Shown here: positions 1 through 9,388 of the stretch, piece by piece
How positions within the stretch are numbered: the first letter of the stretch is position 1
How the letters are laid out: each line of letters begins with the position of its first letter
NCBI GenBank assembly: GCA_934256705.1
Contig: CAKQPF010000014.1
Coordinates: 1 to 62,635 of the forward strand
DNA from: an uncultured Prevotella sp.
GTDB taxonomy: Bacteria > Bacteroidota > Bacteroidia > Bacteroidales > Bacteroidaceae
Length of the DNA stretch: 62,635 nt
Reading direction: 5' to 3'
The notes under the pieces: model-generated
Databases searched by the model: none
What the model was told of the DNA's origin: nothing
What the model saw: only the letters and a program-made list of their open reading frames with translations
Made by a program: the position numbers and the translations under genes

Positions 1-537
1 CCTTTTTTTGTCTTCATGCGCACGCACGTGCGAGAGGGCTGTCAGAGTTTTCTGGTTTTATCGGACAGCAATAATTTGAAATACATGCCTTACGTATTTA
101 CTGAAAACGGAGTCGCTATGCTTAGTAGTGTTTTACGTTCTGACACTGCGATTGAGGTGAATATTCGAATAATGCGAGCTTTCACTTCAATGCGTCACTT
201 TCTACAGAACAATGCCGAAGTGTTTCTGCGTCTCTCGACTATGGAGTACCATCAACTGGAAATGCAGCAACATCAGCAAGAAACAGACAAACGCATAGAC
301 GAAGTGTTCCGTCGATTGGATGAGGGTAACGCAAAACCGAAGCAAGGCGTGTTCTACAATGGGCAAATTTATGATGCCTATACTTTCGTGTCCGACTTGA
401 TTAAGAGTGCAAAAAGACGTATCATTCTTATCGACAACTATGTTGACGAGACTGTATTGACATTGCTCGATAAAAGAGATTACCGTAGGTTGCTTGAGAA
501 TTTTCCCATGGCGAGAAAACGTGAACGGCAAGTGTAA
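1..537 (+). pseudogene. ORF6N-type DNA-binding protein, broken (5' end outside window)
   Basis: The frame is open from base 1, so the true start lies before the window. The motif YMPYVFTENGVAMLSSVL followed by VNIRIMRAF is the hallmark of the ORF6N/KilA-N-like family, often found in phage antirepressor-type proteins and in solitary Bacteroidetes genes. A coiled segment and a C-terminal block ending VDETVLTLLDKR follow. In relatives I know, the protein continues past this point. Here homology stops near base 475 and the last 18 codons are supplied by an intergenic inverted-repeat element that recurs at 10361-10482. The gene therefore appears truncated at its 3' end by a repeat. The family call is from motifs; the function of the intact protein is unknown, and a DNA-binding or regulatory role is only inferred. 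Confidence 0.7.
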
Positions 538-620
538 TCTCCTATTCCTTTCTTCCTATTTCCTATTACCTAAAGAGAGTTTCACTATTACCTAAAAAGA
601 GAGTTCGCAATTCCCTAAAG
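474..620. repeat. Inverted-repeat element, partial copy (family A)
   Basis: Bases 474-560 match 10383-10458: both carry GAGATTAC, TTGCTTGAGA, a GCGAGAAA core and GGCAAGTGTA followed by TCTCCTATTCC. This copy keeps the core and the right arm (CCTATT/CTATTACC repeats). Its left arm is mostly missing, at the junction with the ORF6N gene. The right end reaches the stop codon of the methyltransferase gene at 615. Confidence 0.65.
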
Positions 621-1955
621 CACATCCTTCCGGATCTTCCACTCCTGCGGGTAGAGATTGTTGGCACGGTTGCCGATGTTCTTGACGAAACCTAAGGGAT
701 GACCTTGATAACAGACGACTACATAGCCACGGGGCACGGCGGAGTCGAGCACGATAGCCTCGTGGTGGAGATAGCGCAAGGCGGCTTCCAGCGAGAGTTC
801 GGCACGCGGATACTTATCCTCCGGAGTGGAGATGAGCAGCGCTTCGGCATGGGCTGGAACGGGCTGTTGCACTTTATTGCCCTTAGGCGGATTTCCCTTT
901 TCCTTTGATGGAGAGCCTTTCCCTTTTGAGGAAGTATATTTATCCTTACGCTGGTCAGCCTTCTGATTAGGTCTGGTGCGCTGAACAGCCTCGTAATGCC
1001 CATCGCAGAGCACACGGAGGAGTCCGTCCTTCGCCTTTGTCCTCACCTCATCGCACGGCTTCTTGCGCAATAACGCCATGAAGAGTCCTTCGCCACACGT
1101 CACTCCAGGAATGAAGCGATAGACCGGTTGATGCCAGTCGGGGAGCAGAGAACCGGTGATATTCCATGCTTCATCTATCCTGACGGGCAGGATTTCGGCT
1201 CCGAGGGTCTCGCATATCCAGCGCACATTCTCCTCATCTTCATGGGTGTTGAAGGTGCAGGTGCTATAGACCAGGATGCCTTCAGGAGCCAGGCACGGCC
1301 ATATATCCTCGATGATGGAGCGCTGGAGGGCAGTGCATTTCATGACATTCTGCAGACTCCACTCGGTTATTGCTCCGCTGTCCTTGCGGAACATACCTTC
1401 TCCCGAGCATGGGACATCACAGAGGATGAAGTCAAACCGCATCCCGGAGCGCTGATAGTCGATGGCATAATTGTTTGTCACCACCACTTTCGGGTGTCCC
1501 TGCTTCTGGATATTCTCCATAAGGATATTGGCACGGCGGCGGTCCGGCTCATTGCTGTAGAGCATATATCCTTCCGGCAAGGCAGCGCGGAGGAGCGTTG
1601 ACTTGCCTCCCGGGGCGGCGCAGAGGTCCAATGCCACGCCTTTCTCCGGGAGATAGTCGGGGGCCAACTGCCTTATCACCTCGTCGAGAAACATGGATCC
1701 CGCCTCCTGGACGTAATAGACTCCGGCATGGAGCAACGGATCGAGGGTGAAATCTGGGCGCTCATCGAGATAGAAAGCATTGCGGCACCACGGTATAGGC
1801 GAACCAATGAGATGGTGTTCCTCGTCCTGATGCGTCTTGAACGGATTGTATCTAATGCTCACCGGCACGCTTTCCTCGAATGAAGCGAGATACCTGCTCC
1901 ATCTTTCTTTGCCGAAAAGGGCGGAGGTATAGTCGGAAAATTCTTTTGGTAACAT
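615..1955 (-). CDS. rsmF: RsmF/NOL1-NOP2-Sun family rRNA (cytosine-5)-methyltransferase
   Basis: A 446-residue protein beginning MLPKEFSDYTSALFG. It has the SAM-binding motif ALDLCAAPGGKST, the motif IV catalytic region DVPCSGEGMFRKD, and motif VI STCTFNTHEDEENV, whose Cys is the nucleophile in this family. The C-terminal third carries a Lys/Ser/Gly-rich linker and then an RsmF-type domain ending in WKIRKDVL. It should methylate a cytosine in 16S rRNA. A longer frame opens at 2045, but its extra 30 residues are Gln/Asn/Lys/Thr-rich and are a translation of the intergenic GTTGT repeat, so the start at 1955 is preferred. The specific target (RsmF rather than RsmB) is inferred from the domain layout. 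Confidence 0.9.
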   Translation of the reverse strand: MLPKEFSDYTSALFGKERWSRYLASFEESVPVSIRYNPFKTHQDEEHHLIGSPIPWCRNAFYLDERPDFTLDPLLHAGVYYVQEAGSMFLDEVIRQLAPDYLPEKGVALDLCAAPGGKSTLLRAALPEGYMLYSNEPDRRRANILMENIQKQGHPKVVVTNNYAIDYQRSGMRFDFILCDVPCSGEGMFRKDSGAITEWSLQNVMKCTALQRSIIEDIWPCLAPEGILVYSTCTFNTHEDEENVRWICETLGAEILPVRIDEAWNITGSLLPDWHQPVYRFIPGVTCGEGLFMALLRKKPCDEVRTKAKDGLLRVLCDGHYEAVQRTRPNQKADQRKDKYTSSKGKGSPSKEKGNPPKGNKVQQPVPAHAEALLISTPEDKYPRAELSLEAALRYLHHEAIVLDSAVPRGYVVVCYQGHPLGFVKNIGNRANNLYPQEWKIRKDVL

Positions 1956-2064
1956 TATTTTGTTGTCTTGTTGTTTTGTTGTCTTGTTGTTTTGTTGTTT
2001 GCTGAAATTGCTCTCGCTTTGACCACCAACAAGACAACTAAACAACTAAACAACAAAACAACAT
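1956..2064. repeat. GTTGT/ACAAC inverted simple-sequence element (family B)
   Basis: The left half is built of TTGTTGTCTTG/TTGTTGTTTTG units. The right half is built of ACAACTAAACAAC and ACAACAAAACAAC, so the two halves can pair into a long hairpin. Related copies lie at 7110-7146 (partial), 19158-19244, 21250-21375 and 61898-62010. Here it fills the gap between the PorE-like gene and rsmF and produces a false N-terminal extension of rsmF. Confidence 0.8.
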
Positions 2065-4149
2065 CTAAAACATTTCAATATCAAATCCGAACGGATCATC
2101 GTCGGTCTCCACCTCTTTATCCACAGGTTTCTTAGGAGGATTCTTCAGATTGCCGTCCTTGTCGAACATATTATATGTGGTGCGGAGCACCTTGAATTCG
2201 GTTCTGCGGTTGAGGGCATTGGCAGTCTCCTGCTGTTCTGGTTTGAGTTTGAGGATAAATTCCTCGGTGAGCACATCGTTTTCCTTGAGCCACGGATAGC
2301 GTTCCGCCACCTTGCGGCGTATCGTCTTCGGCTTTTCCTCACCGTAACCCACAGCCGTGAGGCGGTCGGCAGCAATGCCATTGTCGATGAGATACCTGAC
2401 CACGCTCTCCGCTCTCTTCTGCGAAAGCGTCTTGTTGTAAGCCTCAGCTCCACGATAATCGGTGTGGGCAGAGAGCTCGATGGTGATATTCGGGTTCTCA
2501 TTGAGCATCAACACGAGCGAGTCGAGGGCATCCTTGCTCTCCGGCAGCAGCGTAGCCTTGTCGAAAGCATAGAAGATATTGTCGATGAGCACCGGCGCTG
2601 AGATGGAAGCAAGAGGAAACTGCAGGTCATAGACCTTGGACTCCTTCACGCTGTCCACGTGTATTTCCTCCTTGTGGTTGAGGAAACCGCCGCACATTCC
2701 CAGTATGATATAATCGACACCGGGCTTCACCACATATTCGAAAGAGCCGTCGCCACGCACTCCAAGGCGCATGTTGGTGCCGTCACTGCCCACTATCCTC
2801 GCTTCGCCGGAAGTGAGTTCGTAGCCGTCCTGCTCGTATATCCATCCGCGGATGGTCTGCACTATCTCGGGATTATAGAAGGAAAAAATATGGTCCCATC
2901 CTCTTCCGTCGCCACGATTGCTGGAGAAGAAGCCCTGATTGAGCTGTCCCTGGAAGGTCATGCCGAAGTCATCACCCTGCGAATTGAGCGGATAACCCGG
3001 GTGGGAGAGATGGTATCTGCCGTCCTCACCCACTGTGGCGATGAATATGTCGAGCCCTCCGAAGCCGGGATGCCCGTCACTGGAGAAATAGAAATCGCCG
3101 TTGGGACGGAACGATGGAAACATTTCATCGCCGGGAGTATTGATCGGGTCGCCCAGATTCTCCACTCCGGCAGGTCCGTTGGCGGTCAGTCTGATGCGCC
3201 AGATGTCGAGTCCTCCCTTTCCTCCCGGCATATCACTGACGAAATAGAGCCACTCTCCATCCGGGGAAATGGCAGGATGCGCATAGGTGGAGAGCGTGTC
3301 ATTGGTGATAAGGAGCGGCGTCGTCTTACCCCAGGAAGCGTCGGAACGCTGTGCGGTGACTATCTGGGCGAAGCGTGGATAGGAAGGATCGGACAGGCAT
3401 TGCGTCAGATACATGGTACTTCCATCAGGGGAAAGACAGCAGGCTCCCTCGTCATATTCGGTGTTGAGTCCGCTCTCTATGGTCTGTGGCTTGCTCCATT
3501 TTCCCTTATCATCCTTATCAGAAAAGAATATATCACCGGCTTTTGCGCCAGTAATACCGCTGAGTTCATCGCCCAAAGCATCGTTTCTGGTGGACGAGAA
3601 ATAGAGTCTATCCCATTGATCTCCTGCGAGGACAGGGCAGTAGTCGGCACGTCTGGAATTGAATTCAGTCATTTTCTTGACGGTATAGTCCGACCCTTGC
3701 TCTTTCCATTTCGGAGCCATCCTGGCGGAAAGGAGTCCATTTCTCACCAGAACATTATTAGGCATAGAGTCATTGAGCAATTCAAACTCGGCAAGTGCAC
3801 GCTTGTATTCCCCATTCTTCAGCAAGAGACGGGCATAGTCGAGGCGATCATCGAGCGTAGCGACATTATATCTCAGCGCATTGCGATAGGCAGAGATAGC
3901 CTTCTGCGTGCTGGAGATATGGCGATAGCAGTGTGCCATATTCAGTGCTCTCTGTCCGCGTAGTTGCCTCTCTTTGGCCGGCGTCTTGGTGTATGCCTTC
4001 TTGAATTGCTCTGCAGCGTCATGGTATTCACCTATGGCAAGAAACTTCTCTCCCTTGCGCATGGCATTATCTGCCGCACAGGAATGCAGCATAAGCGCCA
4101 CGGCAAGGAATGCCATCAGGAGATAATATGTTTTGATTATGCGAGTCAT
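2065..4149 (-). CDS. PorE-like OmpA-family lipoprotein (TPR, beta-propeller, CRD, OmpA)
   Basis: A 694-residue lipoprotein with lipobox LHSC (Cys24). Domains in order: TPR-like helical repeats (about 30-145); a PD40/WD40-like propeller with repeated SPDG..LYF and FRPNGDFYFSS motifs (about 175-430); a carboxypeptidase-regulatory-like segment (about 440-510); and a C-terminal OmpA peptidoglycan-binding domain with ELSAHTDYRGAEAYNKTLSQ. This order is that of PorE, the outer-membrane component that links the type IX secretion machinery to peptidoglycan. Paralogues with the same layout exist, so assignment to PorE itself is uncertain. Secreted proteins with sorting-like C-termini elsewhere in the window fit a type IX-proficient cell. 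It lies downstream of the 4270-7008 gene on the same strand, after a short palindrome. Confidence 0.75.
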   Translation of the reverse strand: MTRIIKTYYLLMAFLAVALMLHSCAADNAMRKGEKFLAIGEYHDAAEQFKKAYTKTPAKERQLRGQRALNMAHCYRHISSTQKAISAYRNALRYNVATLDDRLDYARLLLKNGEYKRALAEFELLNDSMPNNVLVRNGLLSARMAPKWKEQGSDYTVKKMTEFNSRRADYCPVLAGDQWDRLYFSSTRNDALGDELSGITGAKAGDIFFSDKDDKGKWSKPQTIESGLNTEYDEGACCLSPDGSTMYLTQCLSDPSYPRFAQIVTAQRSDASWGKTTPLLITNDTLSTYAHPAISPDGEWLYFVSDMPGGKGGLDIWRIRLTANGPAGVENLGDPINTPGDEMFPSFRPNGDFYFSSDGHPGFGGLDIFIATVGEDGRYHLSHPGYPLNSQGDDFGMTFQGQLNQGFFSSNRGDGRGWDHIFSFYNPEIVQTIRGWIYEQDGYELTSGEARIVGSDGTNMRLGVRGDGSFEYVVKPGVDYIILGMCGGFLNHKEEIHVDSVKESKVYDLQFPLASISAPVLIDNIFYAFDKATLLPESKDALDSLVLMLNENPNITIELSAHTDYRGAEAYNKTLSQKRAESVVRYLIDNGIAADRLTAVGYGEEKPKTIRRKVAERYPWLKENDVLTEEFILKLKPEQQETANALNRRTEFKVLRTTYNMFDKDGNLKNPPKKPVDKEVETDDDPFGFDIEMF

Positions 4150-4188
4150 ATATATTTATATATAACTCTGTTTGTTGGGAATTATTGT

Positions 4189-4225
4189 TAAGTAGGTAAT
4201 CAAAATAATCTTGATTACCTACTTA
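4189..4225. repeat. AAGTAGGTAATCA palindrome (family C) inside a short direct repeat
   Basis: A near-perfect hairpin: TAAGTAGGTAATCAA, a 7-base loop, then TTGATTACCTACTTA. It is flanked by imperfect direct repeats of about 33 bp (4159-4191 and 4225-4257, both of the form ATATAA.TCT.TTTGTT.GGA). A related palindrome lies in the recF leader at 59790-59859. It could act as a terminator or be a small mobile palindrome; it has no clear T-run. Confidence 0.65.
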
Positions 4226-4269
4226 TATAATTCTATTTGTTTGGATTTATTGTCAAGAGTGTTTTTTTT

Positions 4270-7008
4270 CTATTTCCCCAAAACATAGGTCTGCCCTTCT
4301 GCATCCAAGCCTGACAGCGACACTTTGACGCGTGTCTCACGACAATTATTATAGAAAGAGGTGGTGAAAGCGCCGTTGTTGTCCAGTTTCACGTTTGGAT
4401 TCCAGTAGAGAGTGCGGCGGTAATCCGTAGGCTCCTGCGGAATTGCCGTACTGTAATCCGGGTTATAGTATTCCTCAGTGTATGCTATTCCCGGGAAGAT
4501 GTAGCGTCGGTCACGGTAAGTGTAACGCTTTCCTTCGTCAGGGAGCGGCACAAAGTCGAGTGTCACGTCCGCTGAATTGGCGGCAGAGACATCGAAAGAG
4601 TCGGTGCGAAGCTCGTAGTCGGTGAACACGCGCACCTCATTCATACGGTTAAGATGCAGGAAATCAAACATCTTGGCAGAGGACATAGGCTTATCAAACT
4701 CCGTCACCGTAGGGGTATAGTTGCGATAGAACGTGGATTTCTCCACCATAGCGCGGACATTCATGCCACGGTTTACGCGTCCCATATTGCCGAAGAGGTA
4801 GGTGCAGACCTGATAGGGGAACGTAGCCGCATTGAATACGCCCATTGACAGTCCGTAGTCGGTCACGTCATTATAGAGTCTGTACGTGTCGCACACCATC
4901 GCCGGCTTGGTGAAGTCTATGGCACGCTTGCCTCTGCGCTTTGCCTTCACATAGACAGTCTGCAGGGTATGGTTGCCCGCAAGCTTGCTGCTCTCGGGTA
5001 GATTCTCGTCGTCCTCCACGTCAACAAACTGTATCTCAGGCGAATTGACCTGATACCATGAATACGGCTGGGAGAATATCGGGAAGAACATATCGCGCTT
5101 CACGAAGTAATCCGGCATGCTGCGCTCGTCCCTCCATCCCTTGTCCTTGGTGGAAGCCATACATTTATCTACGGAATCCTTCGGATTATAAGCCTTCACG
5201 AAGAGTACTGCATCGTCATAATAAGGCGGCAACTGGAACGAGAACCTTCCCTTGCGGTCTGTTCTGACCACCACTCCTGCGGTGTCGCCATCCTTTGAGA
5301 CCTCCGCTTCCACGCAGACCTGACGGCTCTGCACCCTGCCTTCTTCATATTCGGCAACGGCATACTCCACGTTTTCCTCCGTCACTTCGGTGGATATTCC
5401 GGTGCCGTCATCCTCTGTATCTTCCTTCAATGTGGTGGTCTCTGTCAGTCCTTCTATCTTTGCGAGTGCCTCTTCCGCCACGTTGGTGGACTTCATCATA
5501 CTGGCAAGGTCATCCATTTCGAGAATCGAAGCGGTGGAAAGCACCTTATAGACAGTGCCTTCAAATGTCGTGGTCTTTTCCGGAAGATAGCGGAACTGCG
5601 CCACCCTCTTGTACCTGCGCCATCCCTGCACCATCATCAGGAGGTCGAGATCACGGCGGTGAGCCTCATCGTCAGCAGAGAAATAGTAGCCTGGCGTTGG
5701 CACGAAACCTTTGAGTTCGCTCGACAAGAGCATATCCGTCATCATGTTTCCATCATCGTAAGCCGGGTCGTCAGTCTGCGTATCACGCACTGCCAGACTG
5801 ATAGTTCCATTGGTTTTCATGTCGCTTTCCACCTTCATCTCCACCTTGGCATACGGCTGGAGCGTGGATTTCGCGTCTATCTCCGCATCGGCAGAGGTGA
5901 GTGAGACCTTCACCGGCTTGCCGTAGTCATGGTTATTGACGAAGAAAAGGCGTGAAGCCATCGGACTGGCATCGGCTCCATAGACGATTATCTCATTGAT
6001 ACCCGTAGGCAAGGGCTTTGGCAGTTCATTGAGATTGACGCTTCCGCTGCCATTGAGACGCTGGAAATGCTGGAGTCTGCCTCTGCAAAGCACTGCCAAA
6101 GCGCGTGGCTCTGCTCCACCCGACTTCAACGTCACGACGCGTTTCTCCGCATCGAATGTGAGTGCGCAGCCGTCTGTCGGCTTCGGCAAGCGGAAGGTCC
6201 ATTCCTTGTTGTTCCATGTGAATGTGGCCTTGGCAGTCTGGTCGGTTGGCGTGAAGAGGAATGTTCCCTTGCCCAGATGCGATGTCTTTATCTTCGTTCC
6301 GTCGGAGAGTGTGCCTTCGATGTCAATGAGTTGACCGTTGTGGTCCTTCACTTCGAAGGCAATCCTTCCGCTTATTCCCTTCACGCATTCGCCTCCTTCG
6401 GGGAAGAAAGTGACGAAAAGGCGCGGATGCTCCTTTGCCACATTCTGACGAGGACGCTTGGATATGTATCTCTGACCGTAGTCGCCCGGCGTCTTTGGCT
6501 TGTTGTAGATCGGCACAACGCGTGAATAAAGTCCCTCGAAATCACGGAAATAGTCGGCGCACATCTGCTTGTTATAGAATCTTCGCTCGTCTATGAAGGT
6601 GTAGTCCTTATGCTCTACGTTGAAATTCAATTGCCATTTCGTGTAAGCCCTCACCTCATAATATCCGGAATAGAGACTGTCCGGCAAGGCGAACTGCCCG
6701 CAAGTGGCACCGTTTCCTGCCACGATGACGTGCTGTCTCTCCACCACGAAGCCGTCGGGAGAGAGCAGTTCGACATAGAGCAGTTTGCTCATCCTTGTGG
6801 GTTTGAGGCAGTCTGCCTGCACCACATACGCCTTATACCATAGCGTGTCACCCACGAAATAGCAGTTGTTGTCGAGGTGCAGATACACTTTCTCCTGTAT
6901 CTGCGGTTTGTTTCTCAATACCGTTTCAAGTGAATCGATGGCATCTGCACTCGCTGTCAGGCTGAGCAATGCCAGCAGTAGGGTTGTGATTGCTTGTTTG
7001 TAATTCAT
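4270..7008 (-). CDS. Large secreted MG2-domain-like protein
   Basis: A 912-residue protein with an N-terminal signal peptide (MNYKQAITTLLLALL, cleavage near TASA-DA). The stretch KVYLHLDNNCYFVGDTLWYKAYV, about 25 residues into the mature protein, is typical of the MG2-like domains found in many Bacteroidetes surface proteins. Later segments look like stacked beta domains, including a carboxypeptidase-regulatory-like unit around residues 570-620. The C-terminus (KVSLSGLDAEGQTYVLGK) resembles the end of this family rather than a type IX sorting domain. The frame extends to 7029, but the extra residues translate an ATTATGAATT repeat, so the start at 7008 is chosen. It precedes the PorE-like gene. 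A role in envelope assembly or peptide handling would be a guess. Confidence 0.7.
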   Translation of the reverse strand: MNYKQAITTLLLALLSLTASADAIDSLETVLRNKPQIQEKVYLHLDNNCYFVGDTLWYKAYVVQADCLKPTRMSKLLYVELLSPDGFVVERQHVIVAGNGATCGQFALPDSLYSGYYEVRAYTKWQLNFNVEHKDYTFIDERRFYNKQMCADYFRDFEGLYSRVVPIYNKPKTPGDYGQRYISKRPRQNVAKEHPRLFVTFFPEGGECVKGISGRIAFEVKDHNGQLIDIEGTLSDGTKIKTSHLGKGTFLFTPTDQTAKATFTWNNKEWTFRLPKPTDGCALTFDAEKRVVTLKSGGAEPRALAVLCRGRLQHFQRLNGSGSVNLNELPKPLPTGINEIIVYGADASPMASRLFFVNNHDYGKPVKVSLTSADAEIDAKSTLQPYAKVEMKVESDMKTNGTISLAVRDTQTDDPAYDDGNMMTDMLLSSELKGFVPTPGYYFSADDEAHRRDLDLLMMVQGWRRYKRVAQFRYLPEKTTTFEGTVYKVLSTASILEMDDLASMMKSTNVAEEALAKIEGLTETTTLKEDTEDDGTGISTEVTEENVEYAVAEYEEGRVQSRQVCVEAEVSKDGDTAGVVVRTDRKGRFSFQLPPYYDDAVLFVKAYNPKDSVDKCMASTKDKGWRDERSMPDYFVKRDMFFPIFSQPYSWYQVNSPEIQFVDVEDDENLPESSKLAGNHTLQTVYVKAKRRGKRAIDFTKPAMVCDTYRLYNDVTDYGLSMGVFNAATFPYQVCTYLFGNMGRVNRGMNVRAMVEKSTFYRNYTPTVTEFDKPMSSAKMFDFLHLNRMNEVRVFTDYELRTDSFDVSAANSADVTLDFVPLPDEGKRYTYRDRRYIFPGIAYTEEYYNPDYSTAIPQEPTDYRRTLYWNPNVKLDNNGAFTTSFYNNCRETRVKVSLSGLDAEGQTYVLGK

Positions 7009-7244
7009 AATGAGTAATTCGTAATGCATAATTCATAATGCACAATTAGTAATGCAGGCTTTTATCATATTGACGAAAGAATGCGCATTTCGTTTAATTC
7101 ATGCGAATAAATTGTTGTTGTTTTGTTGTCTTGTTAACTTGTAAACCAACGGTAAAAGCCGTTGGCACAGTGGCGGATTGGTTGAGTCGTTGATTATAGA
7201 TTATGGATTATACATTATTAATTATGCATTATGAATTAAAAGAA
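7009..7244. repeat. Intergenic region with ATTATGAATT-type repeats
   Basis: Two degenerate copies of an ATTATGCATTATGAATT-like repeat (about 6999-7062 and 7189-7237) flank a short GTTGTTTTGTTGTCTTG tract (7113-7134) and a small palindrome, CCAACGGTAAAAGCCGTTGG (7144-7163). The palindrome and the following CACAGTGGC recur in diverged form at 45998-46030. No gene is seen here. Confidence 0.6.
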
Positions 7245-9098
7245 TCACATTCTCCCTCCTGCAACAGAGTATTTCTCGCCATTGCGCTCGATTACCACGC
7301 TGCCATGCTGGATGTATTTCCTTGCCTTCTGCTGGCTTTGTGCAACCACCACCTCAGTAATCGCTGTAGCATCTGAGCAATAGAGGGTTACGACGATGCA
7401 GACCTGCTTCTTGGCAATGGAGAAAGTGAGAGCGCCGGAGGCTGGCTTTGCGAGCGTGATGACGTGGTTTACATTCTGCATTTCATCATTCACCTTGGCG
7501 GGAAAGACATACTGCGTGCTGGTGAAAGTCTCACCATTGAGCTTTGAGATATAGGCATCGGCATCGGCATAGTTGTCATATCCCGCAAAAGAGACCTTCA
7601 CCACCTTCTTGTCCTTCGGGAGAGTCACCGTATAGTCGGCGCTTGAGAACTTCACAGTGTTGTTTTTTCCGGCTCCATAGCCTTTGCTCTTGTTGTTGGA
7701 GACGGTGATGGAATTGCTGAAATACCATGTTGCATCTTTATTGTTACCGGTGTTTGTCTCGCTTGAAATGACGTAGCTTTCAAGGTCGCCCGTCTCTTTC
7801 TCGGCCTCTATCTTTGCCTTCCATACGTCGTAGGACTTGATTACACCGTCACACCAACTGCCGAGATACTGGTAACTACTGCGGTTTGTCGCCTTGAGCG
7901 ATGTGGCTACTGTCTGTCCATAGATGTCTGTCACGTCCGGTGTGTCGTCATAATTGTAGAGATGACGGTAGAAAAACTCAGGATAGTCGTTACTATAGAT
8001 TCCGAATATCGGCTGGTAAGCCTTTGTCTCATCGTATGATGAAGCGAGGATGTCACACTCACGATAGGAATAACCGGTGAGATGATGTGAACGTGACTTG
8101 CCTCTTGCCTTGAGTTTGTCATAGAATTTCTGATAGATTTTCTTGCCGCTCTCGCCTCCTATCTGGATAAATCTGCCCCAGAGGTTACTGCCCTGCTTCT
8201 CCACGATGTGACGGTCTTTCTCGCCTTTGGCGTTGGTATAGTCCTCTACGGCTGCATTCTCCTTGTATTTATGGCTCTTGAGCCATTCCACTGCTGCGGT
8301 GATGGACTGCTGGATTTCCTCAGAAGGCTTGCTGATGGACATGAGATAGTAGAGCAGATTGGAAGATTCATATCCGCTGACCGACGGCATCTCATGCGGA
8401 CGGCCCTCTGTAGGGAGGAAGTCTGCCGCATCATGCTGTGCGCACCACGCCGCTTTCACTCCGTTGTCGTCTATCTGGCAGTTGAGCACACACTGGATAG
8501 CCTTGTCCCATTGCGCCTTGCATTTCTCGCGCGTGGCATCATCCACGAGTCCGGCAAAGTCGCCTTTGGCTTCTGATACGTCCTGGAGCATGCGCATCAT
8601 GTTGAGCATCAGGTCGTCATTGAAGGTGATGTAGTTCTGGTAACTGTACTTGTCATCGGAAAGAGGCCAGTACTGTCCCCATCCGCCTTTCAGGCTGTTG
8701 CCCGACGTGAAGATGAGGTCGAGTGCCCTCTTGAAGGAATCGAGGTAACGCTTCTGGTGGGTTTTCTGATAGACCTTTGCGAGGAAGCGCATCTCCTGCG
8801 TCGTGGCATAGTTGTCAAAGCATGAATGTTGGTTTCGTCCATTGTCGCCATTAAGGCTCTGACGAGCACTCAGTTCGTAGGAAGAGAGATTATGAAACTG
8901 GTCGTTCTTCATCCATCCACCGTTGGTTTTCTGCACAGATACGAGTGTATCTGCCACGCTGATAGCCTCAGCGGAGCCATACCATTCGGCTCCCATCTTG
9001 CCGGAGCAGATGTCGCCCCATTTCTTGTCCTTGTAGGATTGTGCATTCATGCCGATTGCCAGCATGAACAGCATTGCCAAAGTAAAGATTTTTTTCAT
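7245..9098 (-). CDS. Secreted PL10-type pectate lyase with C-terminal sorting-like motif
   Basis: A 617-residue protein with signal peptide (MKKIFTLAMLFMLAIGMNA-Q). The family PL10 (Pec_lyase) signature is clear: TNGGWMKNDQFH, FDNYATTQEMRFLAKVY, GGWGQYWPL, then ITFNDDLMLNMMRML and GRPHEMPSVSGYES. It should cut de-esterified homogalacturonan by beta-elimination. Residues from about 435 form a separate beta-rich, probably carbohydrate-binding, module. The last 25 residues (ending GEKYSVAGGRM) match the end of the protein at 37973-40897, suggesting a shared surface-sorting signal. In place of the usual ERR.GY.W block late in the catalytic domain I read SHHLTGYSY, so a conserved Arg may be missing. 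No promoter matching the Bacteroidetes consensus was found upstream. Confidence 0.85.
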   Translation of the reverse strand: MKKIFTLAMLFMLAIGMNAQSYKDKKWGDICSGKMGAEWYGSAEAISVADTLVSVQKTNGGWMKNDQFHNLSSYELSARQSLNGDNGRNQHSCFDNYATTQEMRFLAKVYQKTHQKRYLDSFKRALDLIFTSGNSLKGGWGQYWPLSDDKYSYQNYITFNDDLMLNMMRMLQDVSEAKGDFAGLVDDATREKCKAQWDKAIQCVLNCQIDDNGVKAAWCAQHDAADFLPTEGRPHEMPSVSGYESSNLLYYLMSISKPSEEIQQSITAAVEWLKSHKYKENAAVEDYTNAKGEKDRHIVEKQGSNLWGRFIQIGGESGKKIYQKFYDKLKARGKSRSHHLTGYSYRECDILASSYDETKAYQPIFGIYSNDYPEFFYRHLYNYDDTPDVTDIYGQTVATSLKATNRSSYQYLGSWCDGVIKSYDVWKAKIEAEKETGDLESYVISSETNTGNNKDATWYFSNSITVSNNKSKGYGAGKNNTVKFSSADYTVTLPKDKKVVKVSFAGYDNYADADAYISKLNGETFTSTQYVFPAKVNDEMQNVNHVITLAKPASGALTFSIAKKQVCIVVTLYCSDATAITEVVVAQSQQKARKYIQHGSVVIERNGEKYSVAGGRM

Positions 9099-9129
9099 CG
9101 TTTTTTGTAGTTATAGTTCGTAATATTTA

Positions 9130-9388
9130 TCAAGTTAGCCAAATGCCATGAAAGGACATCAAGCACATAGCGTTGAAGTGTCGCAAGTTTGCCAAACGTA
9201 CAGAAAGTGAATCAAGCACATATATATAGTTCCGCAAAACATTCAAGCCCCTGGAAAAGGAATCAAGCAAATAGCCACGAAGTGTCGCAAGTTAGCCAGA
9301 ACGCCCTGAAAGGGCATTGAGCACATAGCCCAGGGTATCACCCTGGGTATAACATATAGTATGATAACGCCCTGAAAGGGCAAAAGCT
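9130..9388. repeat. Decayed REP-like palindrome array beside a transposase
   Basis: Four diverged units share a layout of GCCA, AACGCCCTGAAAGGGCAT (or decayed forms), then CAAGCACATAG and TGTCGCAAGTT. The two units nearest the transposase keep the perfect palindromes GCCCTGAAAGGGC (9307-9319 and 9369-9381) and CCCAGGGTATCACCCTGGG (9330-9348). The farther ones are eroded. The phrase CATATATAGTTCCG near 9221 recurs beside the palindrome at 37590. Confidence 0.75.

Noticed and set aside
1956..2045. N-terminal extension of the methyltransferase (start at 2045)
   Set aside because: The extra residues are a translation of the GTTGT repeat. The same kind of false extension occurs before the SusD at 19249-21249.
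2659..3963. Open frame of 434 codons on the plus strand
   Set aside because: It lies wholly within the PorE-like gene on the opposite strand and shows no domain or signal peptide; the minus-strand frame has clear TPR, propeller and OmpA motifs.
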